A stretch of 64,000 nt of DNA from Cydia pomonella (lineage: Eukaryota; Arthropoda; Insecta; Lepidoptera; Tortricidae): the NCBI RefSeq assembly GCF_033807575.1, contig NC_084716.1:186001-250000 (forward strand), read 5' to 3'. Below the pieces are notes generated by a model. The model saw only the letters and a list, made by a program, of their open reading frames with translations. It had not been told where the DNA came from and did not search any database. The position numbers and the translations under genes are program-made. Positions 44,082 to 53,280 of the stretch are shown piece by piece. Each line of letters starts with the position of its first letter. The stretch's first letter is position 1.

Positions 44082-44258
44082 AATGTGCAGGTGGCCGCCG
44101 TACAGCAGCACGGCCACGGTGTACGTGGAGTGCGTGAGGTTGGTCAGCACACGGACGCGCGAGTCCAAGATGGCGTCGGGGTCGCGCCGCTTGAGCCTGA
44201 GCCGCGCTATGCTCGCCTCCGCGCCCGCTGCCAGCGACAGGCCTGGCCATGACTCCAT
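44082..44258 (-). CDS. TMEM131: TMEM131 exon 9
   Basis: Acceptor TTTTTTCGCAG, donor CACATT|GTAAAT. 177 nt, phase 0 at both ends. Reads MESWPGLSLAAGAEASIARL, then RVRVLTNLTHSTYTVAVLLY. The ITNAS-F-LPVRVYTG-like strand pair of PapD-like domains is recognisable. Confidence 0.9.
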
Positions 44259-44698
44259 CTGCGAAAAAACATTATTCGAATAGTTTTTTTTTTTCCTATT
44301 ACTCCCAAAGATCAATAATATATTAAAATAATACTCGTACTGACCAACTTTTATTTAAAAATTATAAAACAAATTGATTCTACGATAGGAACCTTCGAGA
44401 GTAGATTTTTCAAAAAATCTTTTTAATTTTTTTTGTAATATTTTATGTATTTACTTTGAGAGTGAACATTATTTTACAACTTTGAAAAATCATGTGTACT
44501 TTATTTTGAGGATGGTTGGGGAGTCGGGCCTCATAAAATCTCACAAAAGCGGGAGAGAATGGTAATGAATTAATAGAATCAGGCGTTGCTTTGCGGAAAT
44601 CCATGCTAACTAAAACTACTATACTTACTTGCGTATTTGTACATGCAATAAATGATAATTTAGAATGAGATTAGTGGTATAATAGTATGGGCACTCAC

Positions 44699-44819
44699 TT
44701 CAAAATGCTCGTGCATCTCGGGCGGGAAGTCCACGGCCACGATGCGGACGGGCTGCTGGAAGTCGTTGTGGGCGCGGACGTCCTGCGCGCGCAGGCAGCT
44801 GTCGTCCGCCGTCACGAAG
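44699..44819 (-). CDS. TMEM131: TMEM131 exon 8
   Basis: Acceptor CTCTCTCCAG, donor TTTGAA|GTGAGT. 121 nt, phase 2 to phase 0. Reads FVTADDSCLRAQDVRAHNDF, then QQPVRIVAVDFPPEMHEHFE. Confidence 0.9.
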
Positions 44820-45092
44820 CTGGAGAGAGCACAATGCAAATTAACCGATATATACAGGCTATAACAAAAATAGCGGGGATCCATTTAAGAACATATTCGG
44901 TCGTGTTCTGATTAGGAAAAAGTAGACGAATTTTTTTTTTGACATGCATTTTTTGCCTTTGTAGTTAGAAGCTTGACAGACTTGAACGACCTGCCCCTAA
45001 GTTTTTTTTTTTGCGTCAAAAAATTGTTATTTTACTTTTTGAAGAGTTCGAAGCCAGATACGAATCTGCGTTAGTCCCAATTAGTTAGGCCT

Positions 45093-45480
45093 GAGAAGCA
45101 GCAGGTGTACTCACTGCAGGTCCTTGGGCAGCCGCAGCGTGCCGGGCAGCAGGCGCACGCTGTACGGCACGGCGGCGCCCGCCAGCCCCGCCCAGCCCGC
45201 GCGCCAGCGAGAGTGTGCTCCGGGCCTGAGGAGCAGCAGGTGTACTCACTGCAGGTCCTTGGGCAGCCGCAGCGTGCCGGGCAGCAGGCGCACGCTGTAC
45301 GGCACGGCGGCGCCCGCCAGCCCCGCCCAGCCCGCGCGCCAGCGAGAGTGTGCTCCGGGCCTGAGGAGCAGCAGGTGTACTCACTGCAGGTCCTTGGGCA
45401 GCCGCAGCGTGCCGGGCAGCAGGCGCACGCTGTACGGCACGGCGGCGCCCGCCAGCCCCGCCCAGCCCGCGCACCAGCGC
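45093..45480 (-). repeat. Minisatellite D: three copies of the exon 7 / 5' splice site junction (135-bp unit)
   Basis: Donors GTGAGTAC at 45384, 45249 and 45114, spaced 135 bp. Unlike the other arrays, each intron piece contains a good acceptor, CTGCTGCTCCTCAG, 24 nt after the donor. The stretch from that acceptor to the next donor is 111 nt (45250-45360, 45115-45225), in the exon frame and phase. A 24-nt intron is too short, but the first donor could splice to the acceptor ending at 45226 (159-nt intron), adding 37 codons. Plain read-through meets TGA directly after the exon. Confidence 0.92.
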
Positions 45481-45526
45481 TCCTCCGCGCCCGCCCCCGC
45501 GCCCGCCCCCGCCCACATCTGCCCGA
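45385..45526 (-). CDS. TMEM131: TMEM131 exon 7
   Basis: Acceptor CGTTTTCAG (edge 45526, chosen because only it fits phase 1; a second AG 8 nt on breaks frame), donor CTGCA|GTGAGT. 142 nt. Reads GQMWAGAGAGAGAEERWCAG, then AAVPYSVRLLPGTLRLPKDL. The VPYSVRLLPGTL block matches the IPYQAEVLDGYL strand of the human protein. Confidence 0.88.
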
Positions 45527-46307
45527 CTGAAAACGTCACGTTACGTCAGTGAGGCGTACTGGTACAATCGTTTTGAACTCATAGATGGTAGGATCATATA
45601 GATGTGCTATACCGCGTGCGCCCGTGAGGGACAGAACATACGCAATGCGATATAATTAAATACACGTTTTAACATTCCTGACAACAAACCAAAAACAACC
45701 TACGAAATTTGGTCGGGTTCATTGCACCACAAAAAAACGGTGGGCAACAAAAAACGTATGACAACGACAAACAATAATAGCGCTTTCTCTGCTACTTCTG
45801 CTGAAAGATACATAAGACTATTCCGTTCTGTCAGTGTCAGTTGAATTTTTCAAAATCGCTTCTTCAAACATCAAACATTTATTCAGCAAATAGGCCACAG
45901 AGGCACTTTTACATGTACATTTTTACAAACAATAAAAATTACAAATATGGAATCGATGAAATAATATATACTTTATTAGAGATGTACACTGTGTCTAAAT
46001 GTCAAATTACACAAAAAAAACTATGATAAAGAAATAAAACCAACAAAAACTAAAATTCATTAGAGATGTATAAGTCTCTAAGTGTCAGAGTTAAAATATA
46101 GAAAAATTAAATTATCCTTAGAGATGTAGAGGGTCTCCAAGGCTTGAATTCTTATATAAATAATTAAAAGACAAAAAATTAAAAATTAAAACTAAAAATT
46201 AAAACTTAGCTCTTGTATACTTTAAAAATGCAACCTAGTGTGTAAATTTCAACTTTCTAGTGTGTGTAGTTTCGGATCTGCGTTGATGAGTCAGTCAGGA
46301 CACGTGC
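45527..46307. other. TMEM131 intron 6, part beside the hAT element
   Basis: AT-rich. Short repeats of TTAGAGATGTA and GTCTCTAA recur at about 45975-46135. No gene recognised. Confidence 0.4.
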
Positions 46308-46315
46308 ATTGCCCA

Positions 46316-47703
46316 TAGGGGTTGCAATCCGGTCCGGCGGATCCGGTAATCCGGCCGGATCCGGCACTTTTCAGGAACTACCGGATCCGGACCGGATCCG
46401 GTCAAATAAAAAAAAAACGCCTAAATACAGCATAGACTGTGCGGTTTAGATGAGGAAAAGGCGACGGATGAGAGGAATGAAGTTGAACAGAGTATAAAAC
46501 GAATGAAAAAGTTTAAATTTAGTTAAATAAAAATATATTTATTATGACGATGACTGGGAACAGAAGTTGCCTTTTATGTTGGTGGCACGATACGACGATT
46601 ACATAAATACTGTAATAGAAGGAAAAATTAAACGATGGAGATGCCATGGAAGGCATTTGTAATTTATGCTAAAGAGAAGAAAAGAGTGTCATAATGATGT
46701 GATAGGAGATTAAAAGTAAACAAATGAGCAGGATTAAGTCGGCGGTACTCAACCGACTAGACTTGGGCTAATCAATATGTGTTAAATGTGTGAATGAATA
46801 TATGATTGTAAGTTTGTAAGTATTGAAAATGAATGTATGAAATGAAATGATAACATTGATAATCTTTAGTTTACTTCGATTTTATATATATATGATATAA
46901 TATTGTTTATTTTCTATTCAAATTTGAGAGAGAATCTTTTGTATTTACAATTTCATCCAATCTTATGCAATTTCCTTCATGGTACATGCTACTCTACGTC
47001 TAGCCAATTCTTTATTTGATCCATGTAACTTTTCTTAGGGAGTCCCTTTCCGCGATGGATTTCAATCGTACACTCTATTATTTTTCGCATGAGATCGTCG
47101 TGTCGTGTTCCATTTCCTATAATTTGACCAATATAATTTTCTGTAAATAAAAAAAAAGTTAATTTTTTTAAATCATACAGTCTTTACTACTTTCTTGGGC
47201 AAAAAATGAGGGAAAATTTAATATCATTTTGGTTAATAGTAAAATATCTTATTTTCTTACTAGAATGGATGTTAACGTTACAAAGAATTCAATCAAGGAA
47301 CAGTTACGAAAACTTGTCTTTTCAAGAAGTTCCAATTCCCACCTCACATCCCATTACCGGGCTTTGGAAACTAATCAAATTTATAATTGTAAACGAAAAT
47401 TTGAGCACTTGTGAATGGTTATATATAGTAAATGACCAATTTCATATTTTGGTTTTTAAGTGATATTGACAATGTCACACTTTTTACTACTAAAGGTTAT
47501 TTTATTGTTAAGAAGTTATTTATTAACTTCAAATTATAGATTTAGGAATACGTATTACGCAAAAAACTAGAAAAATATGTCATTTAATTAACTTTGATAT
47601 CCCTATACCAAACCGGATCCGGTCCGGCCGGATCCGGCCGGGTTATGGCCCAAATCCGGCCGGATCCCGCCGGATTGAAAATCAATCCGGTTTGCAATCC
47701 CTA
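46316..47703. mobile_element. hAT-type non-autonomous element, 1388 bp
   Basis: 8-bp target duplication ATTGCCCA at 46308-46315 and 47704-47711. Inverted ends TAGGGGTTGCAATCCGG and TAGGGATTGCAAACCGG. Many GGATCCGG/CCGGCCGG repeats lie just inside both ends and can pair with one another. End sequence and 8-bp duplication are the hAT signature. No hAT transposase is seen. Confidence 0.88.
46960..47150 (-). pseudogene. LINE (RTE-like) tail fragment inside the hAT element
   Basis: On - a frame reads IGNGTRHDDLMRKIIECTIE, then GKGLPKKSYMDQIKNWLDVE and a stop. This resembles the R..G.G.P..SY-DQI-W-L tail that follows the RT domain in endonuclease-reverse transcriptases. No catalytic part; the identification is tentative. 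Confidence 0.5.
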
Positions 47704-47711
47704 ATTGCCCA

Positions 47712-48083
47712 TGAGGAAAGGGTAAAAATGAAACCACGCATTCCTGGGGTCATAAGGAGCAATAAATGTTATATAAACCTAGGTCGAATTATGCTTTTTA
47801 ATTTTGTTAAATTTTTCATACATAATAAATACACAACGTTTGATTCTCCAGTGTAAAAGTGCCTTAGGGCGAGCTGGCAACGTTTATTGTTGCTATCTTT
47901 TTTTATTTTTACAAGAGGCAATGTCATGAAGACTTTTGGGCATAGATTATTGAAAGCCTAGATCCTTCTTTGTTAATAACCTCAACAAATACCGCACTGA
48001 ATATTAAATAATAAAAAGGTTGGTTAATACAACAATACGAATACGAAATGTCTTTCTCGCTTTCTTTCGGTCGTTGTACTCAC
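47712..48083. other. TMEM131 intron 6, left of exon 6 side
   Basis: AT-rich intron sequence between the hAT element and exon 6. Nothing recognised. Confidence 0.4.
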
Positions 48084-48176
48084 AGTCAAGTGTGAGCTGC
48101 GCGGCGCGCTCGGGCTCCTGGTGCGGCTCGAGCTGCGCGCGCAGCACCGACAGGTGCACGCCCTCGGCGGCGCCAC
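48084..48176 (-). CDS. TMEM131: TMEM131 exon 6
   Basis: Acceptor ACCGCCAG, donor TTGACT|GTGAGT. 93 nt, phase 1 at both ends. Reads AAEGVHLSVLRAQLEPHQEP then ERAAQLTLD, the strand pair equivalent to AITVHFKP...SISFD in the human protein. Confidence 0.9.
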
Positions 48177-48747
48177 CTGGCGGTTATTGCATTACAATCA
48201 ATAGACAAATGAAATAACAGTAAGCTGTTAACACTAGCTTAATTGAAAAAATCCCCGTGGAGTTGTCCCTGGCGCAAAGGTGCCCACCCATCACACTTAG
48301 CTGCGTTGCCACGCTGAATGGCGATGGACAACCATTGCCCCAGGTACGAACCAGCGCGGGCGCCGGACCCCTCTCCCTAACACTTTAACAATTATTTTAT
48401 ATATTACTTTTCGTAAGGCGAAACATTGTATATGAAAATTTAGGTAGTTATTCAAGATATAAAAAATCTACAAAAAGAGAAAAATATTAGATATTATTTT
48501 GTGTCCATAAGGTTTCACTTATTCATGTTTCAATTATCAAACAGTTTCATTTCGAGTAGGTATCCTGATTCACCAATAGTATTTTTTACAATTGTGATAT
48601 AATAGAGAGCTTTTTCAGTCGAGTACCGTGTTTAGGCAACGAATCTTGCTGAGTTGCCTAAGTAAGGTAAGAGATTCAAAAGCTTGATTACATCACTATT
48701 GCATACAATACGTATTGTATGAGTAATTTAAAATAACACTTATTTGG
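48177..48747. other. TMEM131 intron 5
   Basis: AT-rich apart from minisatellite E at its start. Nothing else recognised. Confidence 0.4.
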
Positions 48748-49075
48748 GTGCACGAGCCCGCGGCGCCGCCCGGCGAGGGGGAGACACACTACAGTGACGT
48801 ACCGTTGTGGTGTCCGTTGGCGACCAGCGGCGTGTCGGCGGGCGCGGGCGGCGCGTGCGGCGCGCCGCTGCACGAGCCCGCGGCGCCGCCCGCCACCGCC
48901 GCCGCGGAGCCGGCGCTGTGCCCGGCGAGGGGAGACACACTACAGTGACGTACCGTTGTGGTGTCCGTTGGCGACCAGCGGCGTGTCGGCGGGCGCGGGC
49001 GGCGCGTGCGGCGCGCCGCTGCACGAGCCCGCGGCGCCGCCCGCCACCGCCGCCGCGGAGCCGGCGCTGTTGCCC
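48748..49075 (-). repeat. Minisatellite E: two copies (plus a stub) of the exon 5 / 5' splice site junction (151-bp unit)
   Basis: Donors AACG|GTACGT at 48953 and 48802, 151 bp apart; a third, truncated start of a unit lies at 48748-48790. The unit on - is exon end, donor and about 38 nt of intron that itself ends in GGGCACAG. Reading past the donor meets TAG. The second segment would be out of frame if spliced as an exon (113 nt). Confidence 0.9.
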
Positions 49076-49089
49076 AGCGAGATGGAGAA
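48954..49089 (-). CDS. TMEM131: TMEM131 exon 5
   Basis: Acceptor CGTATGAACAG, donor CACAACG|GTACGT. 136 nt, phase 0 to phase 1. Reads FSISLGNSAGSAAAVAGGAA and ends TPLVANGHHN. The middle is Ala/Gly/Pro-rich low complexity. Confidence 0.8.
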
Positions 49090-49164
49090 CTGTTCATACG
49101 TCAAAACGAAATCTATTAACATAATACACGTTTAATTTTTTTTTACTAAAACATTTTTTTTTTT

Positions 49165-49280
49165 TTTTTTTTTTTTTTATTTTATTTGGAGATCCAACAG
49201 CTGTGACATTAACATAGAAAAATATAGTAGATACAGGAAGCCAATTATAGGAACTCACAGGTAGTGACATAATACTAAAC
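49165..49280 (-). repeat. Short interspersed repeat copy with poly(T) head
   Basis: A T run (about 49151-49178) followed by GGAGATCCAACAGCTGTGAC and AAGCCAATTATAGGAACTCA, a diverged - strand member of the family split by the BEL element. Confidence 0.65.
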
Positions 49281-49363
49281 TAAGATTACGCACTATTGCA
49301 ACCACATATGAGAACAGACTTTCCCCTGGTTTTACTTCTGGAGGGTAACGGGAGTGACGGTAC

Positions 49364-49493
49364 CGTGTAGGGGTCGTCGCGCGCGCCGCGCGTGCCGGCG
49401 CGCAGCTGCAGCGGCTCGGCGTGCGCGCCGGCCGCCGCCGCCGCCGCCTCCACCACCACCACCAGCGGCGCGCCCGTCACGTTCGCTTTTATT
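49364..49493 (-). CDS. TMEM131: TMEM131 exon 4
   Basis: Acceptor ATATTTTCAG, donor TACACG|GTACCG. 130 nt, phase 2 to phase 0. Reads IKANVTGAPLVVVVEAAAAA, then GTRGARDDPYT. The IKANVTG start matches the IRIKTNAS block of relatives. Confidence 0.9.
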
Positions 49494-49585
49494 CTGAAAA
49501 TATTTACACATTTCAAATAACCTTTTAAAAATGCTAAACAGTCAAAATTTATTACCGGTCTGAGTGGGTAGTGTTCAGCTCTCAC

Positions 49586-49746
49586 CGTATGTACGCGGTG
49601 GTGTCCTTGCCGGGCAGCCGCAGCCGCAGCCGCACCAGCGCGCGGGTGGAGTGCGGAGGCAGCGCCCAGTGCTCCCGCGGCGCCGAGGCCCCGCCGGCGG
49701 GCAGCTGCAGGCCCAGCCAGGACGCGGACGAGTACATCTCCATCAC
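49586..49746 (-). CDS. TMEM131: TMEM131 exon 3
   Basis: Acceptor ACGTTTGCAG, donor ATACG|GTGAGA. 161 nt, phase 0 to phase 2. Reads VMEMYSSASWLGLQLPAGGA, then HWALPPHSTRALVRLRLRLP and DTTAYIR. This is one of the best conserved segments of the family (VMEVYSS...LELP, W-IPP, TAFIRIK). Confidence 0.94.
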
Positions 49747-50161
49747 CTGCAAACGTGTATTACGTTGGACCATGCTCTCCCCTGACGCCGAGGTGCGTCC
49801 AAATCGAGCGAATATGCCGCGAATTCGCTAGATCTAGATACACATTTGCAGCACTACGCGACGCTGTTAGTTTTCTTATCAACCCTACACTGAAACCTTA
49901 CATATCCCTTAGTTTTTTATTTGGTCCTTCGAACCGGATCACAAAAAAAAAAACTTATTTCTATTAGAAAATACTTAAATAGCCCTTTTATACTCAATGG
50001 TGTCCCCAAAAAAACCTGTCAGTCTTTTGGAAGGAGGAACTACGGTCATAGGTACTCCGGCGCCAGCAATTCCACCCGCACGTGCCAAAACAGTTGCTGA
50101 AGACTTTTGCACGGATTTGTAGGTACGGCTTGCAGCTTATGTAGTGAACACCTTGGCCTAT

Positions 50162-50228
50162 ATATACCTGCACAGGCAGGTCGCTGGGATTTACAGTAAT
50201 ATACCTGCACGGGGTGATCAGTGGGGTT
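50162..50228 (-). repeat. Old two-copy duplication of the exon 2 / 5' splice site junction (37-bp offset)
   Basis: 50199-50228 (exon end plus donor CAG|GTATAT) and 50162-50191 match at 23 of 30 positions. The inner copy still reads NPSDLPVQVY against NPTDHPVQ in the exon and keeps CAG|GTATAT. Confidence 0.7.
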
Positions 50229-50327
50229 GTGCATGTGCAGCAGCGGCCGCAGCGTGGCGTTGTGCGGCACGCGGACTCCGACCAAGGGCCATAGTGCCCA
50301 GTCGCTGGCCACACCTATCGCTGACAC
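50205..50327 (-). CDS. TMEM131: TMEM131 exon 2 (numbered within this window)
   Basis: Acceptor TATCATTGCAG, donor GTGCAG|GTATAT. 123 nt, phase 0 at both ends. Reads VSAIGVASDWALWPLVGVRV, then HNATLRPLLHMHNPTDHPVQ, matching the GARVPVNSSF-PIINIHNP block of vertebrate TMEM131. Confidence 0.94.
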
Positions 50328-51641
50328 CTGCAATGATACAAGTACGTCACAAATTGTGAAATGACTAGCTTTGCTTAGCAATACACTGACAGAGGAGCGC
50401 ACTCTATGCAATCCAAATACGCAATCGGTGTGGACGAACTGCATTAAGTATAGATGAACCGCGCCCGATTGGAGTGAGCTATATACTTAGAGACAAGTCA
50501 CAAGAGGTGATATGAGAGCATAAGTTAACAACTGGAGTACTGAATTACCCCGTTTACGATTGACATTGAGGACAAAACAGCAGGGGACATATAGCGTAAT
50601 CGCTATACTAAACGCAAAACAAACTGTCATATTATTCATTTTAATATGTCTCTCTCTCTCTCAGTCTTGCCATTACCACGTGAGCGGGAATGAGAAGTTT
50701 TACGTCCCCGGTCATCAGTTTGGTTTGCGGATAGTATAGCGACATTAGAGTTACATTATGGCAAGCAATGTCATTAATACACTGCAGGGTCTGCAGGCTT
50801 GATTATATGTAGCGACAGCAAAATTTCCAATATTCGACCTTGCTGTCGATTGAAATATAATACAGCATGATGTACTTTTAATCACCGAGAACAAGTACAG
50901 AATATAATAAGTTATATTATATTTATTTCAATTACATATGCAATTTAAATCTAACAACTGTTACAATTTAATTTAAATAATATTTTATTTTTATTCTCAA
51001 TGTGGCAGTGAAAATAAATGTCAACACAGGTATAGGTATACGTGCATGATTCAATTATTACCTTATTAGGCTGCATAAAAAATGTGAATTAAGCGCGCAA
51101 TAATAAGCTAAAAAAAAAAAAACTTAGAAGTAACTTTTTGGTCCATCTTGCAGTTGGCGGTTTAACATGCTATCGGTACGAAAAAAGAACACTACTTTTA
51201 AAATATGGCTGCCAGTACATGATTTTGTTGCTGTGTGCGAGACTTCAACTCTAGTGCCGATACCAATAGGCTGATAGGCTGAAAGTACGCGTCAACCGCT
51301 CAGCAACGTTTGATGATAACTTCATCATTCGAGTATGATTATGTCATGTAGTTCAAGTGACCAGTGGTGCAAACTTTCTAATATGTTTTACAATCAAGTT
51401 GACATTGTACTAGAAGACTACTACCACTACTGATTGGTATTACAAGGTAAGGAAAGGTACTAGAAGAAACACTGACCGATTTAAGAATACATTGGTGGAC
51501 TTTATAGCTGTGCGATAAGGGTTAAAATCAGTCAAATGTGCAGACGATAAGTGCAAATAGTTAACTCCCCATGCAAACAAATTTCTATGGATGGGAGTCA
51601 GTTATCTCTGCAGTAGACTGGACTAGAACAAAACTGCTGAC
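50328..51641. other. TMEM131 intron 1 (as numbered here)
   Basis: AT-rich, no gene or clear repeat recognised. A CT run lies at about 50650-50660. Confidence 0.4.
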
Positions 51642-51755
51642 CGGGTATTTGAGCACGCCCAGCGACGTGTGGATGTAAAGGTGCTGCGACACGGGCCCCT
51701 CGCGCCGCCCGAGGAACACCACGCTGAATGATGTGTTGGCACCGCACGCCAATGT
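51642..51755 (-). CDS. TMEM131: TMEM131 exon 1 of those found (not the true first exon)
   Basis: Acceptor ATTTGTTACAG, donor TACCCG|GTCAGC (weak but phase-correct). 114 nt, phase 0. Reads TLACGANTSFSVVFLGRREG, then SQHLYIHTSLGVLKYP. It matches GNTSFDVVFLARVVGNVENT...SNHGVF in human TMEM131. The protein upstream of this point (signal peptide, first PapD-like strands) is not found in the window. Confidence 0.92.
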
Positions 51756-52339
51756 CTGTAACAAATAGGAAAACATTCATTTATTCCATAAAATGTCAGT
51801 CAGAAGTTCTGCTGCAAAGGAAAATCTGTTCAGAAATACCAGTAGGGAAGCTAACCAACTGAAACACTCTAGCAGTCTGTTTGAAAAACACATCAAGACG
51901 TTTTATTTACAGTTACACACCTACGGAAAGTTTAGTAGTTACTTGCTGCAACTGTAACAGACACACAAGACACAAGGACAAATACAGATATTAATTACGA
52001 ACCACAAAGCAAGAATCCTTTTTTTGTAATATGTACTTGTAACCCAGGTACTGATATCTACAAGTGAAAACTTGTATAATTATTTGTGTGAAAAAAAAAA
52101 GATTTCTGACGTCTGAGCTAAGAGGACCTAGCCAAAATGACCATCGCACACCGACGACCGCCGAATGAAAAGAAATAATTTACTCGTATCGGGATGGCAG
52201 ATAGCGTTGTTTGTCAGAGATTGTCATCTTGGCTAGGCCCACAGTATAGTTCTAAGAGCAATTTAAGACTCTTAACTAACCAAAGGTGGGCCTTATGTCT
52301 TAGCAATACGGTTTAAGGTCAGTTAACAATGACTTCGCA
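51756..52339. other. Upstream TMEM131 intron, unannotated
   Basis: AT-rich; no exon with the expected PPMLDFG-type block was found. Confidence 0.4.
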
Positions 52340-52680
52340 TTTTTGCCGTTCAGCCGATACGGGCGACAGTAATCGACAGGTAAAGGAAGGTTCACAGTAC
52401 ACAATCGACCTTTACAAACAAAGCATTTACGTACGCGGTGATGATAACTGAGGGTTAGCCATGTTTACCTGCAGCCGGAAACCGGATATGCAGCCAGGTA
52501 ACTAGGTGTACCCATAATTTTGCAGTTTAGCCTATACGGGCGATAGTTATCGACATGTACAGGAAGGTTCACAGTACACAGTCGACCTTTACAAACTATT
52601 TACGTACCGGGTGATAACCGAGGGTTAGGCGCCTTGTTGACCTGCAGCCGGAAACCGGATATGTAGCTAGGTGTATTCAT
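52340..52680 (+). repeat. Diverged two-copy tandem repeat of about 170 bp
   Basis: Both copies contain GGAAGGTTCACAGTACACA, GAGGGTTAG and CCTGCAGCCGGAAACCGGAT, with substitutions and small indels between them. Confidence 0.75.
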
Positions 52681-53280
52681 AATCAAGAATAGATAAACTG
52701 TCATTCGTAGGCGTGCATTTCATTGATTGGCGCGTGAAGACTCTGCAGCAGCGACACTCACCCTGCGGCCCTTTTCAGGTGGCCCGCCAGGAGATTTAGG
52801 TGTGGAATTGTAGAATTCCCTGCCATCCGATCACCTATAAGCACATTTATTTTGCGGCCCGGGGCTACAAGGCAAAACCGTCTTTGTGGCCCTCATTAAA
52901 AAGGTTGAGTATGGCTGTTCTACAATTTACTTTATTCCTATTCCTTCACTCCTTATAGCCTGTCCGATTTTGAAGATCAAGTTCGCCATACATGTACTAT
53001 GGCGTACATTTTTACGTAAAAATGCTTGGTTTTCAAAATATTTTTCGAAGAGCTGCATTTTACCCTGATTCTTAATACCACAATAAGTAGGATAAGTGGC
53101 TTTAGGTACTAACTGCAAGCACTCATTCAACTACACTTGGAGAGCCCTGATAGTCAAAAAACTGCCAATGTTTCACAACATGGAGAACAAATACAATTAT
53201 TTTATCAAATATTTTGATTTTTGTTTTTAATAGTCACACTAATATATATAAATTATGAACTGAAAGAAATGTTTCGTTTT

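Larger units (their letters stand above)
8660..51755 (-). other. TMEM131: TMEM131 homologue: gene span of the 19 exons placed here
   Basis: A type-I membrane protein of the secretory pathway. The family (human TMEM131/TMEM131L, fly CG8370) has lumenal PapD-like domains that bind collagen-type cargo and a cytoplasmic tail that contacts the TRAPP tethering machinery. Nineteen exons on the - strand add up to about 1420 codons, and every donor/acceptor phase agrees. Diagnostic blocks are SFSVVFLGRREGPV in the first exon found, RNNLTIVEAVQL across the 13694/13073 junction, PRPAWEPAL just before the single transmembrane helix, and FDPFHSLASIWAP near the C-terminus. The signal peptide and first lumenal exon are missing. 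Exons are very GC-rich; introns hold many transposons and five exon-border minisatellites. Confidence 0.92.

Noticed and set aside
45385..45518. GGGCAG as the acceptor of TMEM131 exon 7
   Set aside because: It starts in phase 0 whereas exon 6 ends in phase 1; the TTTTCAG 8 nt upstream restores the frame.
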